Below, piece by piece: positions 12,505 to 24,756 of a stretch of DNA of 64,000 nucleotides (position 1 is its first letter; each line of letters opens with the position of its first letter). The stretch spans positions 28,376,030 to 28,440,029 of the forward strand of contig CM022953.1 of the NCBI GenBank assembly GCA_012931725.1, in the 5' to 3' direction. The stretch is from Litsea cubeba. Its lineage: Eukaryota > Streptophyta > Magnoliopsida > Laurales > Lauraceae. Under the pieces are notes generated by a model. The model searched no databases and had not been told where the DNA came from. It saw only the letters and a list, made by a program, of their open reading frames with translations. A program made the translations under genes and the position numbers.

Positions 12505-12672
12505 TGTTAGTATCTTTTGTATTGGCTAATTCATGTTAGACAAAACTCTAGGGGTCTTTGAGTTGTATCTTTTATTTAGAAAAGGACTCCGAAGATAGGA
12601 GAAGGAAGGACTCTAAGAAGAAAAGTCTGAAAACATTAGAAGAAGAAAGCTGGAAGAAAAGAGTGATGATTT
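12505..12672 (+). repeat. 3' LTR of element A, left piece
   Basis: This is the first 168 bp of the 3' LTR, matching 9446 onward and ending in GATTT, the target-site duplication of element B. Confidence 0.92.
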
Positions 12673-14639
12673 TGTAACGCCCCAATTCCGGATACCGAAA
12701 AGATCGTCAAAGTACCGAAATTGGCGCGCTACTTCCCGGAAAATCCGAGAACTTCCAAGATCGTAGGTCCGCAGTGAGGTCCAATTTAAAACTTTTTGAA
12801 CAATAATGTAACAATAGTTGTTATCGCGGAAGCGTATTATAAGCGGAAGCCATACAGAGATAGCGGAAGCATAAGGTATCATTGTATATATGTCAAATGT
12901 AGAAGGCTGAAGTCCAGCCTAGATGTATAGTGATAACAAATCAAAGTTTAATTACATATTTTTCATTATTACCCAACTCACAACAAATGTCTCTCAAAAC
13001 CCTAAATAAAAGAACGCTCAAACCCCTGCAGCTGGTGTCGGCTCTCCACCTTCCGGCTCGACCTCATGGTCGGCCGGCCCCCATCCGTAGTCGCCTACTA
13101 CGGGCACCTCGACGAGTGCGAACGCATCGCCCTCGAACTCGGGGTCAAGACCTAAGCACCAAGAGTGGGTCAGATCTAAAGATCTGGCAAGCCACAATAT
13201 GCAGATAATATAGAATGTATGCATCAAAATGAGTAAAGACATGTATAAAGTTAAGAGAGTAACAAAGGTACACATGCTATGCGGTCGTGCAAGATAACAA
13301 TGTAGAATCATAATAAGCATAACAGTAATAAACCTACACAATATGGCACATCCACATAAGCTGGTCACCGCGGGATATTATGCCGCGGCCCTCCCATACT
13401 GAACACAGTCGCGGTAGGGATCCTAAGCTAATGCTAGGGATTACTAACCCTGCAAAATATCACCAACATCATCCACAACGACCAGAACCGGCATCACACC
13501 GTCCGTCCCAACAGTGCTCATCATGATAGCCACACAACAAATCTCAATAGCTCCTACCAGTGATGATCAGTCCAACTGGCTGAGCTTAAATCAACTCAGT
13601 GAATGTCTACGCCGACTCGGAAACAATAAAGGTCTGTGTCTGTCTAGGCTTTACCTTGCGTGAACAAGGTCCTAACAAAAGTCCCTAAGAGGTCCAAGTA
13701 CTCAATATAAACTGTGGATCATAGTCCAAGTCCAATTCCATCATTGGATCCATACCAAGGCCCACCAAATACATGGCCTGATCTATAACAGTCCATATGA
13801 GATACAAGTCCATATTCACTGACATATGATCCATTTACAACCTTACTGGGTCACAAGCCCATACAATCTAACCTCTCCATTCTAGGGTAATTCACCTCCA
13901 ACTTAGGCCATAAAAAGGGCCCTGCCTAGCCACAGACACGGGTTAATGATCCACCAAGTCAAGTTACCGGGTCACCTCTACGTATTCCTAGGTTTAGGTC
14001 CTCCATTTTCCATTTAATTAACAGGTATAAGCAATAATAAGGACAATAGAGTGATAGTCATAGTATGAGGGAGACGAATCTCCAAGTATACGAATCATAG
14101 GGAGATAGCAACAGTCCAACCTAGGTAAATGGTCCACTTTCGGATACAGGTCCATCTCAGGTAATTCGATCTTTAAGTGAAACCATAGATGCTAAGGAAT
14201 ATTGTGTTTGGTGCTTAGAAGTTGTGTGCATCATTTGGTAACGTATAAAGGTCGAATCATCTTAGATTACATAACCTGGACTTTAGTTAGTGGGCCCCAC
14301 GAGTCAAGGTTGAGCCGTACCATTGACTCGTGGCTGGCACAGTGATGGAAGTCTATTTGAATGGTCAATGGGCCCTACATATGATTGCAACAATAGAAAT
14401 TAGAATCTGGGGATCGTCACTGTACACAGTGTGCTCAGCCGACCTCCTGGCCTGGGCGGTCAGCTCGGCACACTGGGACCAGAGAAGGAAAAACACCCTA
14501 CAGGCAAAGCCTGTTTGTCCAGAACTTCCTGTGAGTTCGGCTAACTCCCTGGCCTGGGTAGTTGGCCGTGCACACTAAGAATCCTGGCTCAAGGGAATGT
14601 CCCAGGTTCTAGTCTCCTTTGTTGAAATCCCGCCTTTTT

Positions 14640-15200
14640 GGAAGTCCATCTCGGAGTTCGGCTAAGCAATGGAGCTCAATTGATACTCAGTTCGGCCACC
14701 CAGCTCAGCTCGGCAAAGGGCCTAGCTCAGTTCGGCCACCCAACTGAGTTCAGAAAATGCATTGAGTTCGGCTAGGCATTGAGATTGGTTTAGCTCTCAG
14801 CTCGGTTAAGCACTGAGTTCGGCTAAGCTCGAAGTCCGGTCTGGCACGGGACCCGGTCTGGCGCTGAGCTCAGTAAAACACTGAGTTCGGCCATAACACT
14901 GAGTTCGGCCGTAACACTGAACTCGGCCTTGAGCACTGAGCTCGGCCTAGACACTTAGCTCGGCTAAACGCGGATCTCATCGACCATTATGCTCGGCAGA
15001 ACTCTGAGTTCAGCTAGTGTTGAATCCAGCCATCGCTGAGTCCGGCCAGTACTGAGCTCGGCAGTTGCTGAGCTGCGCTAACGCTGAGCTTGGCAACCGC
15101 TGGGCTATGCAAGTGCTGAGTTCGGCAGTTGCTGAGCTACACTAATGCTGAGCTCGGCAACCGCTGGGCTCTGCAGGTGCGGAGTTCGGCCATCGCTGGA
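14640..15200. repeat. TGAGTTCGGC / TGAGCTCGGC array in the left LTR of B
   Basis: Tens of degenerate copies of a unit of about 10-25 bp around TGAG(T/C)TCGGC are spaced irregularly through about 560 bp, often as CACTGAGTTCGGC. This GC-rich block stands out from the AT-rich surroundings. The other LTR repeats it at 23106-23667. Confidence 0.85.
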
Positions 15201-15930
15201 CTCTGTCCATCTCTCCTATCAGTGTTGTGTTCTGTTACAGAACCCAGTTCTGCGACAGGACACAACTTCTCTTCATTAAGCACAGGAATGGTGGTCCACC
15301 TCTGATCAGAATCCAGATCAAGTAGCACCCCATGGTCGCACAGGGCCCCTCACATAGACGTAGGGTCCTGATCTACCAAGGATGGTCCTACTTCGATTCC
15401 GATCACAACACAACGAGGTGGGTTCTCGTCATTCCATCTCCGGAAACTCATTCCCGTGACCCAATTCTTCTGGGATTCTCCATAGACCATTACAGAAACA
15501 AAACAAATCATTCCTACATCACCCACCCATCATCAACCGGCCATTGATCATCCAAATGAGGTAATCCCATCCATCAATGGCCAAAGGAACCAAACAAACA
15601 TGCTCAAGGATCGATCTAAACATATATATTACAAATTGAAATTCTACTGCCAATCAAAGGAAGGAAACATGCAGTCTAAACTACCAGCACAGTGCACTTG
15701 CCTTGATCGATTGAAGGTAGAAGGAAAAGAAAGAAAACCACAGGGAAACCAAAAGGCAGGGTCTCGGCAGGCCTTCTGTCGAGGATTTCTAGGGGCGAGA
15801 GGAGAAGAAGAGAGAGATCGGAGGAGAGATGATGGTTCGTTGGAGGGAATTGGGGAAGAAGAAGAAGAAGAAGAAGAGAGGAGAGAAAGGAAAAAGGAGA
15901 TGAACAGTAGTTGTTAGGGCAGGGGGAGGG

Positions 15931-15944
15931 TTTTATTTATATAG
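15931..15944 (-). promoter_or_regulatory. TATA box in the 3' LTR of B
   Basis: On the minus strand it reads CTATATAAATAAAA, about 345 bp from the LTR's 5' end in the element's sense. The equivalent in the 5' LTR is at 24401-24414. Confidence 0.55.
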
Positions 15945-16284
15945 GTTGGGTTTTTGGGTTAGGGACAAAATTGCCCTTGGGGTTAGAATAGGATTAGGGT
16001 TAGGGTAGAGGGTATTTAGGTACTTTAGGTGGGCTTCTAGAAGATTCTTTGGTGCAAACCCCCTATAGTAAATACAAAACTCTAGCTAGGGCCTCTAACA
16101 AACTAACTAACTCTAAGAATAACAAAAGACACCCTATTGACTCTGCTAATTACACTACTAGACTAACCCTAGGAAAATACATAACTACCCTCACTAAGTC
16201 CCATAATTAGTATAATTAAAATACTTAGGCTAATAAATAGTATTCAAATTCACATTGAGGGCCCACCAGGGGTGGGGTCTCACA

Positions 16285-16298
16285 TTCCTCCCTCCTTT
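16285..16298 (-). promoter_or_regulatory. Polypurine tract of element B
   Basis: On the minus strand AAAGGAGGGAGGAA runs directly into TGTGAGACC of the 3' LTR. It would prime plus-strand DNA synthesis. It overlaps the end of the chromodomain reading frame by two bases. Confidence 0.85.
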
Positions 16299-19200
16299 AA
16301 AACATTTGGTCCCCAAATGTAAAAACAAAGTAGGGACAGACCTGCGGTAGAAGATGTGGATAATCTCTTGCCACCTGGTCTCGTAGCTCCCAAGTAGCCT
16401 CCTCCGGAGTGTGATGTTCCCACTGAACCTTCACAAAGTGAATAGTTCGATCCCGAAGTACTTTCTCCTTGGTGTCGATGACGGCGACTGGCTTGGCGAT
16501 GTAGGACGCGTCGGGCTGGATGTCGAGCGGCTGGTGATGCAGAATGTGGGTAGGGTCCTCCACATACTTCCTCAACATCGAGACGTGGAAGACATCATGC
16601 ACACCTGATAGCTCTGCTGGTAACTGAAGTCTGTAGGCGACATCCCCGATCTTGGCCTTGATCTCAAAGGGTCCGACGTATCTCCGTGCTAACTTGCCCT
16701 TCTCGCCGAATCTGAGGGTGCCTCGAGCTGGGGAAACCTTCAGGAAGACACGGTCTCCCTTCTGGAACTCGAGTGGCCTGCGCCGATTGTCTGCGTAGCT
16801 CTTCTGTCGGCTAGCGACTGACCTTCAGGTTCTCTACTATCTGGCGGATCTTCTCACTGGTATCACCGACAATAGACGGTCCGTGGAAGCTCCTGACGCC
16901 AACTTCCTCCCAACATACTGGGGTCTTGCACTTCCTGCCGTACAACGCCTCAAACGGTGCCATCTTGATGCTCGAGTGGTAGCTGTTGTTGTAGACAAAC
17001 TCGTAGAGTGGCAAGGAATCCTCCCAGTTCTCCTTGTAGTCTAGAACACAAGCTCGCAACATATCCTCCAAGGTCTGGTTGGTGCGCTCTGTCTGTCCGT
17101 CTGTCTGAGGATGATAGGCTGTGCTGAAGCTCAACTTGGTACCCAAAGCTTGCTGAAGACTATCCCAAAAGTGAGAAGTGAAGCGTGGATCTCGGTCTGA
17201 AACAATCGAAGCTGGAACTCCGTGCAAAGAGACGATCTTGTCCATGTACAGCTTAGCAAGGACGTCGAGTCCTGCTCTCATCGACACTGGCAAGAAGTGA
17301 GTTGACTTAGTCAGTCTATCCACGATCACCCAAATGCCATCACTGCGTCTCCTGGTAGCTGGAAGTCCTGCAATAAAATCCATGGTAATATGCTCCCACT
17401 TCCACTGAGGTATCTCGAGCTGATGAAGTAGCCCTGGTGGCTTCTGATGCTCGGCTTTGATCTGTTGACAGGTCAGACATCTGGCCACATAGCCTGCAAT
17501 CTCTTTCTTCATGTTGTTCCACCAGTAGTAGCTCCTCAGGTTCCTATACATCTTGGTGCTGCCTGGGTGAATCGAATATCTGCTGTGGTGTGCATCTGCT
17601 AAGATCTGGTCCTTCAGCTCCTGGATATCTGGTACACACAGCCTGTCCTGGTAGTAGAGTACTCCACCAATCAGTCTGAACTCTGGCCTCTGGTCAATCT
17701 GCTCGATCACTCTGACAAGCTTAGGATCGCTGCGTTGACTGTCCTTGACCTCTCCAAGCAACTCTGGTTCCCATGCGGACATGGTAGCAAGCATAATTCT
17801 GTCGCTGAGCGGCTGAAACTGGACATCCATGTCACTGAAGACATCGGTCCACACGCCCTCTGCTGCTAGGAAACTGACTAGGGCGGTCTTCCTGCTCAAA
17901 GCATCTGCTACGACGTTCGCCTTACCCGGATGGTATTTGATAGGGAAGTCGTAATCTTTGATGTACTCCATCCAACGCCTCTGACGGTTGTTGAGGTCAT
18001 GCTGAGTGAACAGGTACTGCAAACTGCGATGATCTGAATGGACTTCGAACTTCTCTCCGTAGAGGTAGTGCCGCCACATCTTCAATGCGAACACGACTGT
18101 TGCAAGCTCCAGGTCGTGGGTGGCATACTTCTTCTCATGTTCCTTCAGCTGGCGTGATCCATAAGCAATGACCTTACCCTCCTGCATCAATACACAACCG
18201 AGACCGGTCCCTGAAGCATCGGTGAAGACAACGAAACCTCCTGTACCAGAAGGTAAAGATAAGATCGGTGCTGACGTCAATCTCTCCTTCAGCTCTTGAA
18301 AGCTGTCCTCGCATGCATCGGTCCATACGAACGGTACGTCCTTCCTTGTCAGCTTGGTCAAAGGGGCTGAAATCGAAGAGAAACTTTTGACAAATCTGCG
18401 GTAGTAGCCTGCTAAGCCAAGGAAACTCCGAACTTCTGTGACATTCTTCGGTCTCTCCCAGTTCACTACTGCCTCGATCTTTGCTGGATCCACAGCTAGG
18501 CCGTCTCTGGAGATGATATGTCCGAGGAAGACTACTTGCTCTAACCAGAACTCGCACTTGCTGAGCTTTGCGTACAGCTGGTTGTCGCGTAGCAACTGTA
18601 GAGACGTCCTCAAATTCTGCTCAGTGCTCCTCTCTGGACTTGGAGTAGACCAACACGTCGTCGATGAACACCACCGTAAAGCTGTCGAGGTATGGGGCGA
18701 AGATCTTGTTCATCAGGGCCATGAACACTGCCGGCGCATTCGTCAACCCAAACGGCATCACAAGGAACTCATAGTGGCCGTAACGAGTACGAAACGCTGT
18801 CTTCTGCACATCCTGCTCTCTGACTCGCAGCTGATGGTATCCCGATCTCAGGTCCACCTTCGAGAAGTACTGCGCTCCCTGAAGCTGGTCGAAAAGCTCG
18901 TCGATCCGGGGAAGAGGATACTTGTTCTTCACTGTTGCCTGGTTCAGCTGCCTGTAGTCGATGCACATCCTCATCGATCCATCCTTCTTCTTCACAAAGA
19001 GCACAGGTGCTCCCCAAGGTGACATGCTTGGTCTGATGAAGCCCTTGTCTATCAACTCTTGCAACTGGGTCTTCAACTCTCGCAGCTCTGCTGGAGCCAT
19101 GCGGTAAGGAGCTCTGGAAATCGGTGCGGTGCCTGGCACAAGCTCGATGGTGAAGTCGATCTCTCTGACTGGAGGCAATCCTGGGATCTCGTCGGGAAAT

Positions 19201-20972
19201 ACATCTGGGAACTCACAGACAACTGGTATCTCCTCGACTCCCTTGGACTTCTTGTCTTCTGAGATGAATGCGATGTAGCCCTCGCAACCTGATCTCACTA
19301 GCCTCTCTGCCTTCAGTGCTGAAATCAACCTAGTGCTGGGTGGTCTCCTCTCACCCACAAACTCGATCGTGGCATCTGAACCGTCGATAGTGAGCCTAAC
19401 TGTCTTTTCGAAGCAATCCATCACTGCTCGATATCGGGCCAGCCAATCCATCCCCAAGATAACGTCGAAGTCATGCATGGGTAACACGATCAGATCTGCA
19501 AACATAATACATTCCCCGATCTGCACTCGGCATCTGGGGTGGTAAGTCTGACACACTACCCTCTTGCCCACGGGCGTAGACACAACTAGCGTGTATGGTA
19601 ACTCCTCTCCTACCCCACCAAGAACTAATGAAAAAGCAGAAGACACATAGGAATGTGTAGCACCAGGGTCAAACAATACTCTAGCAATCTGATCACAAAT
19701 AGAAAGAGTACCTTCGACGACGTTCCCTGCAGCTTCGGCCTCCTCATGTGTGAGTGCAAATGCCTGACCTGCAGCCTGAGGTCTCTGCTGCTGTCGCTGC
19801 TGTCCATGGGGCCTCTGGTATCGTCCCCTCTGGTAGTGTTGTCCCCTGGGCTGCTGGGGTCCACGTGCCTGCTGCTGGGCACGGTACTGCTGCTGAGGTG
19901 GCTGGGGTGCCGGTGCAATCTGCTGAACGGGTGGAGCTGGAGCTGGTGCTCTCGGTGGTGCTGGAAGCTGAAGCATCGGGGCCTGAGGCTGTCCTCCTCT
20001 GAATGGGCAAAATCTGGAGATGTGTCCTGTCTCCCCACAGTCATAGCACACTCTGGGCCCACGCTGCTGCTGCTGCTGAGGCTGCCGCTGATACTGATGC
20101 TGCCTGGCCTGGCCTGCTGGCCTCTGTCTCTGAAATGGCTGCTGCTGTATGGGCAAGGGCTGCGGTCTGACCAAGGCGGCTCTAACTCGCCTCTGCTGCT
20201 GACTGGCCTCTATCCGCTGCAGACGCTCCTCTGCCCAGTAAGCTCTCCTCAAAGCCTCCTCATATGTGGGCAGCTCGATGCAGGACATGCTCAACTGAAT
20301 ATCATCTCTCAGTCCATCGACGAACCGACGGATCCTCTCGGACTCAGGTGTGATCAGAGCCTCTGCAAAACGAGAAAGCTGGGTGAAGCGAACCTCATAC
20401 TGGTAGACAGTCATGCTGCCTTGCACCAGCGCCTGAAATTCCCACAGCTTGCGGTCTCTGACGTGAGATGGTATGAACTTCCGAAGGAAGTCCGCCCTGA
20501 ATGCAGTCCAAGCGATCTCGTCTCCTATCGTCTCGAAATGACGCTGAATCGTCCTCCACCAGTCCTCTGCGACTCCCCGGAACATGTAAGCGGCCAACTG
20601 CACTCTCTGCTGACCGGTGCACTCGAAGACCTTGAAGATCTTCTCCATCCGCACGATCCACTCGTCGGCCACCAGCGGGTCATCGGCGCCAGTGAACTCA
20701 GGTGGTCCTCTTTTGAGGAACCTCTCAAATATGACGTTCGGGTCTGCCTCCCGAACGGATGCCGCTGCTGTGCCTGGCTGAGCCACTCTGTCCATGATGT
20801 CCAAGACTTGCATCTGGAATTGGGCAAAATCCTCGGCCTGCTGCTGCTGCGCCGATGCCTGGGCCTCCTGGGAAATGAGGAAGGCCTGTAAGAACCTCTG
20901 GAAACGCTGCTCGAAGTCTGGCGAACTGCCGACTGCTGGTATCATATGTGATGGAGAACCTTCTCTAGACAT
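16297..20972 (-). pseudogene. Gag-pol polyprotein of element B with two frameshifts
   Basis: The first open part (18621-20972, 783 aa) starts MSREGS. It carries a retrotransposon gag domain, a Gln/Pro-rich linker, a zinc knuckle CYDCGETGHISRFC (from residue 309), a protease with DPGA in place of DTG/DSG (D435), and RT up to the active site FIDD (769-772). An extra base near 18621 then shifts frame. The second part (16811-18613, 600 aa) finishes RT and gives RNase H (TDASG) and integrase, with a catalytic triad at D412, D473 and E509 (35-residue D-E spacing) and an HHCC zinc finger. A second one-base shift near 16816 separates the integrase tail and chromodomain, whose last open part is 16297-16602. 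Otherwise the sequence is well preserved, so the lesions are recent or could be sequencing errors. Confidence 0.93.
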
Positions 20973-21120
20973 CTGTCAAGAGAAAGAAATTAGGTTAGTT
21001 TAAGTCCAACACTTAGGACTACACTGATTCTACCCGATCCATCGACTCTACACGTACCCCACACTGAGATCCTCACTACGTCCTAAAGTTTCTAGTGTAT
21101 TTTATTTCCTAGAGACTTGC

Positions 21121-21134
21121 CCGCTCTGATACCA
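21121..21134 (-). other. Primer binding site of element B (tRNA-Met)
   Basis: On the minus strand TGGTATCAGAGCGG lies 5 bases after the 5' LTR end (TTACA, then TTTTA). It is complementary to initiator tRNA-Met. Confidence 0.9.
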
Positions 21135-21139
21135 TAAAA

Positions 21140-24100
21140 TGTAACGCCCCAATTCCGGATACCGAAAAGATCGTCAAAGTACCGAAATTGGCGCGCTACT
21201 TCCCGGAAAATCCGAGAACTTCCAAGATCGTAGGTCCGCAGTGAGGTCCAATTTAAAACTTTTTGAACAATAATGTAACAATAGTTGTTATCGCGGAAGC
21301 GTATTATAAGCGGAAGCCATACAGAGATAGCGGAAGCATAAGGTATCATTGTATATATGTCAAATGTAGAAGGCTGAAGTCCAGCCTAGATGTATAGTGA
21401 TAACAAATCAAAGTTTAATTACATATTTTTCATTATTACCCAACTCACAACAAATGTCTCTCAAAACCCTAAATAAAAGAACGCTCAAACCCCTGCAGCT
21501 GGTGTCGGCTCTCCACCTTCCGGCTCGACCTCATGGTCGGCCGGCCCCCATCCGTAGTCGCCTACTACGGGCACCTCGACGAGTGCGAACACATCGCCCT
21601 CGAACTCGGGGTCAAGACCTAAGCACCAAGAGTGGGTCAGATCTAAAGATCTGGCAAGCCACAATATGCAGATAATATAGAATGTATGCATCAAAATGAG
21701 TAAAGACATGTATAAAGTTAAGAGAGTAACAAAGGTACATATGCTATGCGGTCGTGCAAGATAACAATGTAGAATCATAATAAGCATAACAGTAATAAAC
21801 CTACACAATATGGCACATCCACATAAGCTGGTCACCGCGGGATATTATGCCGCGGCCCTCCCATACTGAACACAGTCGCGGTAGGGATCCTAAGCTAATG
21901 CTAGGGATTACTAACCCTGCAAAATATCTCCAACATCATCCACAACGACCAGAACCGGCATCACACCGTCCGTCCCAACAGTGCTCATCATGATAGCCAC
22001 ACAACAAATCTCAATAGCTCCTACCAGTGATGATCAGTCCAACTGGCTGAGCTTAAATCAACTCAGTGAATGTCTACGCCGACTCGGAAACAATAAAGGT
22101 CTGTGTCTGTCTAGGCTTTACCTTGCGTGAACAAGGTCCTAACAAAAGTCCCTAAGAGGTCCAAGTACTCAATATAAACTGTGGATCATAGTCCAAGTCC
22201 AATTCCATCATTGGATCCATACCAAGGCCCACCAAATACATGGCCTGATCTATAACAGTCCATATGAGATACAAGTCCATATTCACTGACATATGATCCA
22301 TTTACAACCTTACTGGGTCACAAGCCCATACAATCTAACCTCTCCATTCTAGGGTAATTCACCTCCAACTTAGGCCATAAAAAGGGCCCGCCTAGCCACA
22401 GACACGGGTTAATGATCCACCAAGTCAAGTTACCGGGTCACCTCTACGTATTCCTAGGTTTAGGTCCTCCATTTTCCATTTAATTAACAGGTATAAGCAA
22501 TAATAAGGACAATAGAGTGATAGTCATAGTATGAGGGAGATGAATCTCCAAGTATACGAATCATAGGGAGATAGCAACAGTCCAACCTAGGTAAATGGTC
22601 CACTTTCGGATACAGGTCCATCTCAGGTAATTCGATCTTTAAGTGAAACCATAGATGCTAAGGAATATTGTGTTTGGTGCTTAGAAGTTGTGTGCATCAT
22701 TTGGTAACGTATAAAGGTCGAATCATCTTAGATTACATAACCTGGACTTTAGTTAGTGGGCCCCACGAGTCAAGGTTGAGCCGTACCATTGACTCGTGGC
22801 TGGCACAGTGATGGAAGTCTATTTGAATGGTCAATGGGCCCTACATATGATTGCAACAATAGAAATTAGAATCTGGGGATCGTCACTGTACACAGTGTGC
22901 TCAGCCGACCTCCTGGCCTGGGCGGTCAGCTCGGCACACTGGGACCAGAGAAGGAAAAACACCCTACAGGCAAAGCCTGTTTGTCCAGAACTTCCTGTGA
23001 GTTCGGCTAACTCCCTGGCCTGGGTAGTTGGCCGTGCACACTAAGAATCCTGGCTCAAGGGAATGTCCCAGGTTCTAGTCTCCTTTGTTGAAATCCCGCC
23101 TTTTTGGAAGTCCATCTCGGAGTTCAGCTAAGCAATGGAGCTCAATTGATACTCAGTTCGGCCACCCAGCTCAGCTCGGCAAAGGGCCTAGCTCAGTTCG
23201 GCCACCCAACTGAGTTCAGAAAATGCATTGAGTTCGGCTAGGCATTGAGATTGGTTTAGCTCTCAGCTCGGTTAAGCACTGAGTTCGGCTAAGCTCGAAG
23301 TCCGGTCTGGCACGGGACCCGGTCTGGCGCTGAGCTCAGTAAAACACTGAGTTCGGCCATAACACTGAGTTCGGCCGTAACACTGAACTCGGCCTTGAGC
23401 ACTGAGCTCGGCCTAGACACTTAGCTCGGCTAAACGCGGATCTCATCGACCATTATGCTCGGCAGAACTCTGAGTTCAGCTAGTGTTGAATCCAGCCATC
23501 GCTGAGTCCGGCCAGTACTGAGCTCGGCAGTTGCTGAGCTGCGCTAACGCTGAGCTTGGCAACCGCTGGGCTATGCAAGTGCTGAGTTCGGCAGTTGCTG
23601 AGCTACACTAATGCTGAGCTCGGCAACCGCTGGGCTCTGCAGGTGCGGAGTTCGGCCATCGCTGGACTCTGTCCATCTCTCCTATCAGTGTTGTGTTCTG
23701 TTACAGAACCCAGTTCTGCGACAGGACACAACTTCTCTTCATTAAGCACAGGAATGGTGGTCCACCTCTGATCAGAATCCAGATCAAGTAGCACCCCATG
23801 GTCGCACAGGGCCCCTCACATAGACGTAGGGTCCTGATCTACCAAGGATGGTCCTACTTCGATTCCGATCACAACACAACGAGGTGGGTTCTCGTCATTC
23901 CATCTCCGGAAACTCATTCCCGTGACCCAATTCTTCTGGGATTCTCCATAGACCATTACAGAAACAAAACAAATCATTCCTACATCACCCACCCATCATC
24001 AACCGGCCATTGATCATCCAAATGAGGTAATCCCATCCATCAATGGCCAAAGGAACCAAACAAACATGCTCAAGGATCGATCTAAACATATATATTACAA

Positions 24101-24751
24101 ATTGAAATTCTACTGCCAATCAAAGGAAGGAAACATGCAGTCTAAACTACCAGCACAGTGCACTTGCCTTGATCGATTGAAGGTAGAAGGAAAAGAAAGA
24201 AAACCACAGGGAAACCAAAAGGCAGGGTCTCGGCAGGCCTTCTGTCGAGGATTTCTGGGGCGAGAGGAGAAGAAGAGAGAGATCGGAGGAGAGATGATGG
24301 TTCGTTGGAGGGAATTGGGGAAGAAGAAGAAGAAGAAGAAGAAGAGAGGAGAGAAAGGAAAAAGGAGATGAACAGTAGTTGTTAGGGCAGGGGGAGGGTT
24401 TTGTTTATATAGGTTGGGTTTTTGGGTTAGGGACAAAATTGCCCTTGGGGTTAGAATAGGATTAGGGTTAGGGTAGAGGGTATTTAGGTCTTTAGGTGGG
24501 CTTCTAGAAGATTCTTTGGTGCAAACCCCCTATAGTAAATACAAAACTCTAGCTAGGGCCTCTAACAAACTAACTAACTCTAAGAATAACAAAAGACACC
24601 CTATTGACTCTGCTAATTACACTACTAGACTAACCCTAGGAAAATACATAACTACCCTCACTAAGTCCCATAATTAGTATAATTAAAATACTTAGGCTAA
24701 TAAATAGTATTCAAATTCACATTGAGGGCCCACCAGGGGTGGGGTCTCACA
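21140..24751 (-). repeat. 5' LTR of element B (right copy)
   Basis: It has the same length (3612 bp) as the left copy and is almost identical. Differences seen include single substitutions, a T deletion in CCCTGCC, and one more GAA unit balanced by small deletions. The TATA box CTATATAAACAAAA is at 24401-24414 on the minus strand. That leaves only about 340 bp of U3 upstream and more than 3 kb of LTR downstream. Confidence 0.95.
23106..23667. repeat. TGAGTTCGGC / TGAGCTCGGC array in the right LTR of B
   Basis: This is the second copy of the array described at 14640-15200. It is nearly identical, as expected of LTR pairs. Confidence 0.85.
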
Positions 24752-24756
24752 GATTT

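Larger units (their letters stand above)
12673..16284 (-). repeat. 3' LTR of element B (left copy)
   Basis: The 3612-bp LTR reads TGTAACGCC... to ...GTCTCACA on the plus strand and TGTGAGACC... in the element's sense. Small ORFs inside recur in the other LTR and show no protein character. It contains the GAGTTCGGC array, a GAA microsatellite (about 15860-15877) and a TATA box read on the minus strand (15931-15944). Confidence 0.95.
12673..24751 (-). mobile_element. Element B: young Ty3/gypsy chromovirus (Tekay-type)
   Basis: The element is complete, with 3612-bp LTRs and a perfect 5-bp duplication GATTT (12668-12672 and 24752-24756). It lies in the 3' LTR of element A. On the minus strand it reads 5' LTR (21140-24751), primer site, gag-protease-RT-RNase H-integrase-chromodomain, polypurine tract, 3' LTR (12673-16284). 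The order RT, RNase H, integrase marks Ty3/gypsy, and the C-terminal chromodomain marks a chromovirus. I counted only about ten differences between the LTRs by eye, so insertion is recent. Two one-base frameshifts in pol make this copy defective in cis. Confidence 0.95.

Noticed and set aside
13018..13368. ORFs inside the LTRs of B (also 12930-13208, 14330-14578, 15600-15917 and the copies at 21397-24371)
   Set aside because: They recur because the LTRs are duplicated, show no domains, and the right-hand copies change with single indels (15600 against 24066).
15985..16008. Telomere-like TTAGGG repeats in the LTR of B
   Set aside because: There are only two imperfect units, inside an LTR and repeated in the other LTR.
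18438..19022. Plus-strand ORF of 194 aa
   Set aside because: It is antisense to the RT of element B and has no protein character of its own.
19653..20891. Plus-strand ORF of 412 aa
   Set aside because: It lies antisense to the gag of element B, follows the GC and codon pattern of gag, and has Cys/Leu-rich composition without domains. It is a shadow of the minus-strand gene.
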